12,191 nt of DNA from Pseudomonadota bacterium (lineage in GTDB: Bacteria > Pseudomonadota > Gammaproteobacteria > Steroidobacterales > Woeseiaceae), in NCBI GenBank assembly GCA_022360335.1, contig JAKSCZ010000611.1, positions 1-12,191 on the forward strand, written 5' to 3'. The position numbers and the translations under genes are program-made. Of this stretch, positions 7,718 to 12,191 are shown one piece after another. The first letter of the stretch is position 1, and each line of letters opens with the position of its first letter. Under the pieces are notes generated by a model, which was not told the origin of the DNA, did no database searches, and was given only the letters and a program-made list of their open reading frames with translations.

Positions 7718-7746
7718 ACCTTATGTTACTTGGGCGCCGCGGCCAA
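7718..7746 (-). promoter_or_regulatory. Weak sigma70-like promoter candidate for the membrane protein-bactofilin-erpA-ppx block
   Basis: On the minus strand TTGGCC (7746-7741) and TAAGGT (7723-7718) are separated by 17 bases, with 4 of 6 and 3 of 6 consensus matches. The pair sits in the 68-base gap after rppH, the only sizeable gap in the minus-strand block. The match is poor and could be chance. Read-through from rppH is the alternative. Confidence 0.2.
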
Positions 7747-7760
7747 GGAAATGCGCCAGG

Positions 7761-8351
7761 TCACGGATTCGCGTCTTCCGGGGCCTTTTTTTCGGCCCTG
7801 GCGATGTCCTTGTCGAACACGGCCCGCCAGCGCCGCGGCCACCAGCGCGGACGCCGCGGCAGCCCGTCCGGATGGACGTGCGGACCGAGCTCGTGCAGCG
7901 CGCGCGCGTAGACCCTGCGCTTGAAGTAGATGACCTCGTTGACGGGCCGCCAGAACGGCACCCAGCGGGCGCGGTCGAATTCGGGCTTGTCGGCGAGATC
8001 GAAACGCACCCGGTCCTCGCCGGACGTCAGGCGCAGGATGAACCAGCGCTGTTTCTGGCCGATGCAGAGCGGCTTCGAGTGCTTGCGGACGTACTTGTCC
8101 GGCAAACGATAACGCAGCCAGTCCCGGGTCACGCCAAGCACGTCGACGTCTTCGGGCCCGAGCCCGACTTCCTCGTGCAATTCGCGGAACATGGCGTCTT
8201 CGGGGTCCTCGCCCTCGAGCATGCCACCCTGCGGAAACTGCCAGCCTTTTGCACCCACGCGACCGCCCAGCAACAACTTGTTGTCGGCGTTCGCGAGGAT
8301 TATGCCGACATTGGCCCGGAAGCCCTCGGCGTCAATCCAATCGTTGCTCAT
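7761..8351 (-). CDS. rppH: RNA 5' pyrophosphohydrolase RppH (Nudix)
   Basis: Removes pyrophosphate from the 5' triphosphate end of mRNAs, which triggers decay by RNase E. The protein has 196 residues and opens with the RppH-type GFRANVGIILAN. The Nudix box is complete at residues 42-64 (Gly42, Glu48, Arg56-Glu57-Leu58, Glu60-Glu61, Gly63). Further family marks are WQFPQGG before the box and IGQKQRWFILRL and YFKRRVYARALHEL after it. It carries a basic, Trp-rich C-terminal tail (about 165-196), making it about 20 residues longer than the E. coli protein. The ATG at 8351 lies in the loop of a perfect 6-bp inverted repeat. The nearest Shine-Dalgarno (AGGAG) is 15 bases upstream, which is unusually far, and no alternative in-frame start exists. 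Confidence 0.94.
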   Translation of the reverse strand: MSNDWIDAEGFRANVGIILANADNKLLLGGRVGAKGWQFPQGGMLEGEDPEDAMFRELHEEVGLGPEDVDVLGVTRDWLRYRLPDKYVRKHSKPLCIGQKQRWFILRLTSGEDRVRFDLADKPEFDRARWVPFWRPVNEVIYFKRRVYARALHELGPHVHPDGLPRRPRWWPRRWRAVFDKDIARAEKKAPEDANP

Positions 8352-8357
8352 AGCAAC
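8343..8357 (-). promoter_or_regulatory. Perfect inverted repeat with the rppH start codon as its loop
   Basis: On the rppH strand the bases read GTTGCT, ATG, AGCAAC: six perfect pairs enclosing exactly the start codon. In the mRNA this could fold into a small hairpin presenting or hiding the AUG. A dyad of this size is expected a few times by chance in 12 kb, so only its exact centring on the start codon is notable. Confidence 0.35.
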
Positions 8358-8410
8358 CGTAAGAAACTCCTGCTGCCGATTACTTTACACTATCCGCCGC
8401 CCGTCGCCCC

Positions 8411-8416
8411 AGGAGA
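8411..8416 (+). promoter_or_regulatory. Shine-Dalgarno that decides a CTG start for the ABC permease
   Basis: AGGAGA lies here, with 7 bases between AGGAG and the CTG at 8423. No ATG, GTG or TTG is in frame between the upstream stop (8360-8362) and codon 8495, so this ribosome site points to the CTG. Confidence 0.65.
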
Positions 8417-8422
8417 TTCGCC

Positions 8423-9418
8423 CTGACGTCGCCCGTTGCCCGATACGGCGCCATTCTCGCCGTTCTCCTCGTCGCCGTCGCCGCCGCGTTCGCGATGGCG
8501 CTGGCGATGGGCAGCGCGGATATCGCCGTCGCCGAGGTCTGGGGCGCGCTGCGCGGCACGGCGCCCGAACGCGTCCACTCGCTCGTCAACGAACTCCGGC
8601 TGCCGCGCGCCCTGACCGCGTTCGCGGTCGGCGGTCTCTTGGCGATCGCCGGCGTGCTCATGCAGGTTCTGCTCCGCAACCCGCTCGCCGAACCCTACAT
8701 CCTCGGCAGCTCCGGCGGTGCCGCCGTCGCCGCGCTGATCGCAATGTCGCTCGGCATGGGCAGTATCGTCGTCGACGCCGCGGCATTCGCCGGGGCGATG
8801 ACGGCGACGCTGCTGGTATTCGCCATCGCCCGCGGAACCGGAAGCTGGGCGCCGACGCGCCTCCTGCTCACCGGCGTCGTGTTGGCGGCGGGGTTCGGTG
8901 CGGTGACGACGATGCTGCTGGCGACGAGTCCGGACCGGAATCTCAGGGGCATGCTCTTCTGGCTGATGGGCGACCTCAGTTTCGCGTTCGACCCGGCGCG
9001 TTGCCTGGTTCTCCTCGGCCTGCTCGCCGCCGCCGGCACGCTCGGCGCAAGACACCTCAACGTCCTCGCGCGCGGCGAGCTGCAGGCCGCCATCGTCGGC
9101 CTGCCCGTACGCGCTTTCCGCTATCTGATCTTCGCGGCTGCCGCGCTCGCCACGGCGCTGTCGGTCACGACGGCCGGCGTCATCGGTTTCATCGGCCTCG
9201 TCGTACCGCACCTCGTGCGCCTCGTCGCAGGATCCGACCACCGTATCGTCCTGCCCGCATCCGCGCTGGCCGGGGGCGCATTGCTCGTCGCTGCCGACAC
9301 GCTCGCCCGCACGATCGCGGCGCCGCGGCAGTTGCCCGTCGGCGCACTGACCGCGGCCATCGGCGTGCCGTTGTTCCTCGTCCTGATGGGCCGGATTCGC
9401 ACCGCAGGCTATCGATAG
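8423..9418 (+). CDS. FecCD/BtuC family ABC transporter permease (iron-siderophore, heme or cobalamin uptake)
   Basis: Inner-membrane channel subunit of an importer for metal chelates, working as a dimer with an ATPase and a periplasmic binding protein. Family marks are LRLPRALTAFAVGGLLAIAG, LRNPLAEPYILGSSGG and, near the C terminus, GFIGLVVPHLVRLVAGSDHR, the loop that contacts the ATPase. Many hydrophobic segments fit the usual ten helices. The first ATG in frame is at 8495 and would delete the first helix (YGAILAVLLVAVAAAFAMALAMG). Starting at the CTG at 8423, behind AGGAG, gives 331 residues, the normal family length. No ATPase or binding protein gene lies beside it: rppH diverges on the left and tyrA converges on the right. 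The substrate cannot be told from sequence. The start is inferred. Confidence 0.9.
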   Translation: MTSPVARYGAILAVLLVAVAAAFAMALAMGSADIAVAEVWGALRGTAPERVHSLVNELRLPRALTAFAVGGLLAIAGVLMQVLLRNPLAEPYILGSSGGAAVAALIAMSLGMGSIVVDAAAFAGAMTATLLVFAIARGTGSWAPTRLLLTGVVLAAGFGAVTTMLLATSPDRNLRGMLFWLMGDLSFAFDPARCLVLLGLLAAAGTLGARHLNVLARGELQAAIVGLPVRAFRYLIFAAAALATALSVTTAGVIGFIGLVVPHLVRLVAGSDHRIVLPASALAGGALLVAADTLARTIAAPRQLPVGALTAAIGVPLFLVLMGRIRTAGYR

Positions 9419-9493
9419 CCCGCACGCTCGACCGGCCGTCGACCGTCTTCGTCGCAGGGCTGCGTCGTGAGCTCCTGCTTCGACGCCGCGCCG

Positions 9494-10579
9494 TCAGCCC
9501 CTCGTGGCGAGATAATCGCGTCCTTTTTGCATGAGATCGACGAACGCGGCTTCGTCGCCGTCCGCCACGGTTTCGCGGATACGGCGGGCCGCCTCGCAGA
9601 GCGCGTCCAGAGGCCCGAGACCGAACCTGTTCAGGTTCTGGATTTCGAAGTACAGGTGCGGGTTGTCCCGCGCCACCGCTGCCGACACGAGCAACTGTGA
9701 ATCGAACGTCGTCGAAGACATCTTGGCGAGCCTGGGTGCGGCCTCGCCACTTTCCGCCAGCGCCGTGAAAAACGCGATGTTGAGCGCGTGCGACAGGCCG
9801 AGGACATACGCGATCAGGCGATCGTGATCGTCGAGCCCCATGTCGAGTTGCTCGACCATCGTGGCGGCGAACAACTCCTTCGCGTCGGCCGTGGCCCGGC
9901 TGTCGCCGGCATCGCAGAAGATCAGGTGGCGGCCGGACAGCAGGCGGGTGTCGGGGCCGAACATGGGGTGCAGGGACGTGACGCGGCAACCCGCCGAGCG
10001 CAACTCTCCCAGCCCGTCACGCAGCGGTGTCTTGAGCGAACCGATGTCGAAGATCAGGCCCTGCGGCTTCAACACCGCCAGTTGCGCGAGAATGCGCCCG
10101 GACACGGCGAGCGGCGCCGCGACGACGATGACGTCGAAATCGATCCCGGCATCGGTCCAGTTCCGGAAGCGCTTCGGTCCGTCGTCGACCGCCGGATCGG
10201 CGATCGTGGTCGAGAAACCCTGGGACGCGAAGAAATCGGCAAACCAGCGGCCCATCTCGCCCGCGCCGCCGATCACGAGCGCCTCGCGTCCGTCTCCCTT
10301 GCCCTCGGCGACCACACGGTCGCGCTCCTGGCTCTCGAGCGAGGTGCGAATCAGGAGCTGCAGCAGGTTCTCGATCAGGTCCGGGTCGACACCGAGTTCG
10401 ACGGCCTGGGCGCGTCCCATGTCGAGCACGTCCTTCTCGCGCTGGTAGTCGCGCGTGCCGGTTCCGGTCGCTCTCTTGCTCCGGCCGATCGCGCCCACGA
10501 TCTTCTGACGCTCGGCGATCAGTTCGACGAGGCGGCGATCGATGTCGGACAGATTCCGGCGGAGTTCGTAGAGGTCCAT
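9494..10579 (-). CDS. tyrA: Bifunctional chorismate mutase / prephenate dehydrogenase (T-protein)
   Basis: Converts chorismate to prephenate and then, with NAD+, to 4-hydroxyphenylpyruvate for tyrosine synthesis in the cytoplasm. The 361 residues (E. coli 373) hold an N-terminal AroQ mutase domain (about 1-90) with Arg7, Arg24, Lys35, Arg47, Glu48 and Gln84 at the expected active-site places. A Rossmann dehydrogenase domain follows, with GGAGEMG at 104-110 and the catalytic-type His204 in SLHPMFGPD. The ATG at 10579 is chosen because MDLYELRR aligns with the start of known T-proteins. The frame is open 46 codons further, but that part is non-conserved and crosses three inverted repeats. No clear Shine-Dalgarno precedes the ATG. 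It faces the permease gene tail to tail, and the 75-base gap (9419-9493) shows no canonical terminator. Confidence 0.95.
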   Translation of the reverse strand: MDLYELRRNLSDIDRRLVELIAERQKIVGAIGRSKRATGTGTRDYQREKDVLDMGRAQAVELGVDPDLIENLLQLLIRTSLESQERDRVVAEGKGDGREALVIGGAGEMGRWFADFFASQGFSTTIADPAVDDGPKRFRNWTDAGIDFDVIVVAAPLAVSGRILAQLAVLKPQGLIFDIGSLKTPLRDGLGELRSAGCRVTSLHPMFGPDTRLLSGRHLIFCDAGDSRATADAKELFAATMVEQLDMGLDDHDRLIAYVLGLSHALNIAFFTALAESGEAAPRLAKMSSTTFDSQLLVSAAVARDNPHLYFEIQNLNRFGLGPLDALCEAARRIRETVADGDEAAFVDLMQKGRDYLATRG

Positions 10580-10608
10580 GAGTCGTCTTTTACAGGAGTC
10601 GCGCGCGC

Positions 10609-10629
10609 AAAAAAAGCCGGCGCACCGGC
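10609..10629 (-). terminator. Terminator-like hairpin in the tyrA leader (candidate attenuator)
   Basis: On the minus strand GCCGG, loop TGCG, CCGGC is followed directly by seven Ts, the layout of an intrinsic terminator. No other minus-strand gene lies upstream of it in this region, and the tyrA ATG follows 29 bases later. It would therefore stop transcription heading into tyrA unless antiterminated, or end a short upstream RNA. No Phe- or Tyr-rich leader peptide was found before it. The short stem (5 bp) makes strength uncertain. Confidence 0.5.
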
Positions 10630-10636
10630 GGATCGG

Positions 10637-10659
10637 ACCCGGGCACATGAACCCCGGGT
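10637..10659. repeat. Inverted repeat, 7-bp arms, in the tyrA-adhC gap
   Basis: ACCCGGG (10637-10643) and CCCGGGT (10653-10659) flank a 9-base loop. As RNA on the tyrA strand it would form a stable hairpin just before the terminator-like one. Its CCGG core is complementary to the CCGG of the terminator stem, so alternative pairing is possible. It could instead be a protein-binding dyad. Confidence 0.4.
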
Positions 10660-10666
10660 GAACTTG

Positions 10667-10681
10667 TGCGACCATGTCGCA
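10667..10681. promoter_or_regulatory. Perfect 15-base dyad between tyrA and adhC
   Basis: TGCGAC, CAT, GTCGCA: six perfect pairs around three bases, 27 bases before the adhC start and 88 before the tyrA start. The position in a divergent gap would suit an operator for either gene, or a first hairpin in a structured tyrA leader. No matching regulator gene is in the window, and a dyad this size is not rare by chance. Confidence 0.3.
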
Positions 10682-10707
10682 GCAGTGGAACGAACGTGGG
10701 GTGCGCG

Positions 10708-11817
10708 ATGAAGACACGTGCCGCCGTCGCCTGGGAAGCAGGCAAGCGGCTGGAAATCGAGGTGCTCGACCTCGAAGGGCCGAGGACCGGCGAGGTGCTG
10801 CTGCGCAACGTGGCGACGGGCGTCTGTCACACCGACGCGTTTACCTTGTCGGGCGAGGATCCCGAAGGCATTTTTCCCGCCGTGCTCGGTCACGAGGGCG
10901 GTGCGGTCGTCGAGGAAGTCGGTGACGGTGTTACGTCGGTTGCGGTCGGCGACCACGTCATTCCCCTGTACACGCCCGAATGCGGCGCGTGCGATTTCTG
11001 TACGTCCGGCAAGACCAACCTGTGCCAGGCCATCCGGGCGACACAGGGCCGGGGAGTGATGCCGGACGGCACCTCGCGCTTCTCGTCGAACGGCAAGACC
11101 GTCTTCCATTACATGGGCACATCGACGTTCAGCGAGTACACGGTGCTCCCGGAGATCGCCGTTGCGAAGATTCGCAAGGAGGCGCCGCTCGAAACAGTCT
11201 GCCTGCTGGGTTGCGGCATTACGACGGGCATCGGCGCCGTGCTGAATACGGCACGGGTCGAACCCGGCGCGACCGTTGCGGTTTTCGGCCTGGGCGGCGT
11301 CGGCCTCAGCGCAATCCAGGGTGCGGTGATGGCAAAAGCCGCGCGCATCGTCGCCATCGACGTCAATGCCGACAAATTCGAACTCGCAACCTGGCTCGGC
11401 GCGACGGACTGCGTCGACCCGGGCGATCACGATCATCCGATCCAGGACGTCATCGTGGAACTGACGGGCGGTGGCGTGGACTACTCGTTCGAATGCGTCG
11501 GCAACGTCGACCTCATGCGCTCCGCGCTCGAGTGCTGCCACAAGGGCTGGGGCGAATCGATCATCGTCGGCGTCGCGGGCGCCGGACAGGAAATCTCGAC
11601 GCGGCCGTTCCAGCTCGTTACGGGCCGGGTCTGGCGTGGCACGGCGTTCGGCGGGTGCAAAGGCCGCTCGCAGCTGCCCGGCATGGTCGACCGGTACATG
11701 GCCGGCGACATCAAGATCGACGAGTTCATCACCTGCACGATGCCGCTTGACGACATCAACAGGGCATTCGATCTCATGCACGAGGGCAAGAGCATACGCT
11801 CGGTCATTCACTTCTGA
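10708..11817 (+). CDS. adhC: S-(hydroxymethyl)glutathione dehydrogenase / class III alcohol dehydrogenase
   Basis: Oxidises S-hydroxymethylglutathione, the spontaneous adduct of formaldehyde and glutathione, to S-formylglutathione with NAD+. It also reduces S-nitrosoglutathione. The length of 369 residues equals that of E. coli FrmA. Catalytic zinc ligands are Cys40 (GVCHTDAF), His62 (LGHEG) and Cys169 (LLGCGITTG). Structural zinc ligands are Cys92, Cys95, Cys98 and Cys106. The nucleotide loop GLGGVG is at 193-198, and Arg124 in GTSRF corresponds to the glutathione-binding arginine of class III enzymes. The ATG at 10708 aligns with the family start and is preceded by GGGG about 6 bases upstream. 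No frmR-type repressor or S-formylglutathione hydrolase gene adjoins it. Instead a gamma-glutamyltransferase family gene starts 3 bases after the stop. Confidence 0.97.
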   Translation: MKTRAAVAWEAGKRLEIEVLDLEGPRTGEVLLRNVATGVCHTDAFTLSGEDPEGIFPAVLGHEGGAVVEEVGDGVTSVAVGDHVIPLYTPECGACDFCTSGKTNLCQAIRATQGRGVMPDGTSRFSSNGKTVFHYMGTSTFSEYTVLPEIAVAKIRKEAPLETVCLLGCGITTGIGAVLNTARVEPGATVAVFGLGGVGLSAIQGAVMAKAARIVAIDVNADKFELATWLGATDCVDPGDHDHPIQDVIVELTGGGVDYSFECVGNVDLMRSALECCHKGWGESIIVGVAGAGQEISTRPFQLVTGRVWRGTAFGGCKGRSQLPGMVDRYMAGDIKIDEFITCTMPLDDINRAFDLMHEGKSIRSVIHF

Positions 11818-11820
11818 GTC

Positions 11821-12191
11821 GTGTCCCGGGTCGCCGTCGCAACAACGTCGCAGCTCGCGGCAGACGCCGCGCAAGAGGTCGCGGACGGCGGCGGCAACGC
11901 CGTGGACTGCGCACTGGCCGCTGCGCTGCTGACGATCAACACCGAGCCCGGCGTGTGTGCGCTGGGCGGCAGCGCCTTCGTGACGATCTGGAGCGCGGAC
12001 GCCGATCCGGTAACGATCGACGGCAATGTGGCAGTCCCCGGGAAAGGACTCGCCGATGACGAGAAAAAGCGCGGCGCGGTCGAGGTGTCCATCGCCTACG
12101 GCGGCGGGATAACGACGCTCGTCGGCGCCGGCTCGGTTGCCGTACCCGGCACGCTCGCGGCCCTCGAGAAAGCCTGGCGGACTCACGGCCG
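11821..12191 (+). CDS. Gamma-glutamyltransferase family protein, 3' end beyond the window
   Basis: The first 123 codons of a gene that begins with GTG, in the same frame as adhC and 3 bases after its TGA, so it is probably co-transcribed and translationally coupled. The product matches the N-terminal part of the Ntn-hydrolase gamma-glutamyltransferases: AVATTSQLAADAAQEVADGG, GGNAVDCALAAALL (24-37), EPGVCALGG (42-50) and SVAVPGTLAALEKAW (105-119). Two things differ from the classical secreted enzyme. No signal peptide is present, so it may be cytoplasmic. The usual Arg-Glu/Asp-x-Ala-Pro motif that holds the glutamate carboxylate reads DGNVAVPG, with Asn69 at the Arg place. The nucleophilic Thr lies outside the window. 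Substrate is unknown, and the neighbouring glutathione-dependent enzyme hints at a gamma-glutamyl compound. Confidence 0.83.
   Translation, partial: MSRVAVATTSQLAADAAQEVADGGGNAVDCALAAALLTINTEPGVCALGGSAFVTIWSADADPVTIDGNVAVPGKGLADDEKKRGAVEVSIAYGGGITTLVGAGSVAVPGTLAALEKAWRTHG

Noticed and set aside
7779..7796. GGGCC-GAAAAAAA-GGCCC hairpin near the rppH 3' end, possible terminator or slippery site
   Set aside because: It lies inside the coding frame before the stop, lacks a T tract on the rppH strand, and no useful alternative frame follows the A7 run.
8352..8422. Promoters in the divergent rppH-permease gap (TACACT, TAAAGT)
   Set aside because: The -10-like boxes have no acceptable -35 box at 16-18 bases on either strand.
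9419..9493. Bidirectional terminator between the convergent permease and tyrA genes
   Set aside because: Only a 6-bp GCGTCG/CGACGC inverted repeat around 9475-9495 is present, with a long loop and no T or A run.
10580..10717. 46-codon N-terminal extension of tyrA
   Set aside because: It does not resemble T-proteins, is Cys- and Arg-rich, and crosses three inverted repeats including the terminator-like one. I also considered it as an attenuator leader peptide, but it has only scattered Phe and no Tyr.
10519..12186. Long minus-strand frame (555 codons) opposite adhC
   Set aside because: It covers the strongly conserved adhC on the other strand and shows no family motif. It only reflects codon bias.

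Overview
The window reads as a stretch of chromosome from a GC-rich gammaproteobacterium. ErpA, RppH, class III alcohol dehydrogenase and a chorismate mutase-prephenate dehydrogenase fusion all have gammaproteobacterial-type sequences. The cluster of M23 endopeptidase, anmK, erpA, bactofilin and a coiled-coil membrane protein recalls the order I remember from Pseudomonas-like genomes. I see no phage, plasmid, transposase, CRISPR, tRNA or rRNA gene. The content is mostly housekeeping, and the more unusual signals lie between or at the edges of genes.

Left part (1-4569, + strand): a membrane-anchored M23 peptidoglycan endopeptidase whose start lies beyond the left edge, then anmK (anhydro-MurNAc kinase) and ppk1 (polyphosphate kinase). 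The first two concern cell-wall cleavage and recycling. ppk1 makes polyphosphate.

Middle (4566-4660): the gap between ppk1 and the convergent ppx is filled almost completely by three REP-type hairpin elements with GTAG heads. The outer two supply the TAG stop codons of both flanking genes.

Minus-strand block (8351 down to 4657): rppH, a coiled-coil membrane protein (DUF6776-like), a bactofilin, erpA and ppx. The last four are tightly spaced, and ppx starts inside the end of erpA. ppx degrades the polymer that ppk1 makes, so the two opposing enzymes sit tail to tail.

Right part: an orphan FecCD/BtuC-type ABC permease (+) appears to start at a CTG codon behind a good Shine-Dalgarno. The tyrA T-protein (-) is convergent with it. 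Divergent from tyrA is adhC (glutathione-dependent formaldehyde dehydrogenase, +), followed 3 bases later by the start of a gamma-glutamyltransferase family gene cut by the right edge. The tyrA-adhC gap holds three inverted repeats. The one nearest tyrA is a terminator-like hairpin with seven Ts on the tyrA strand, which makes it a candidate attenuator or the end of a small RNA.

No gene-free stretch exceeds 300 bases. Long open frames antisense to the real genes are typical of GC-rich coding DNA and were left out.
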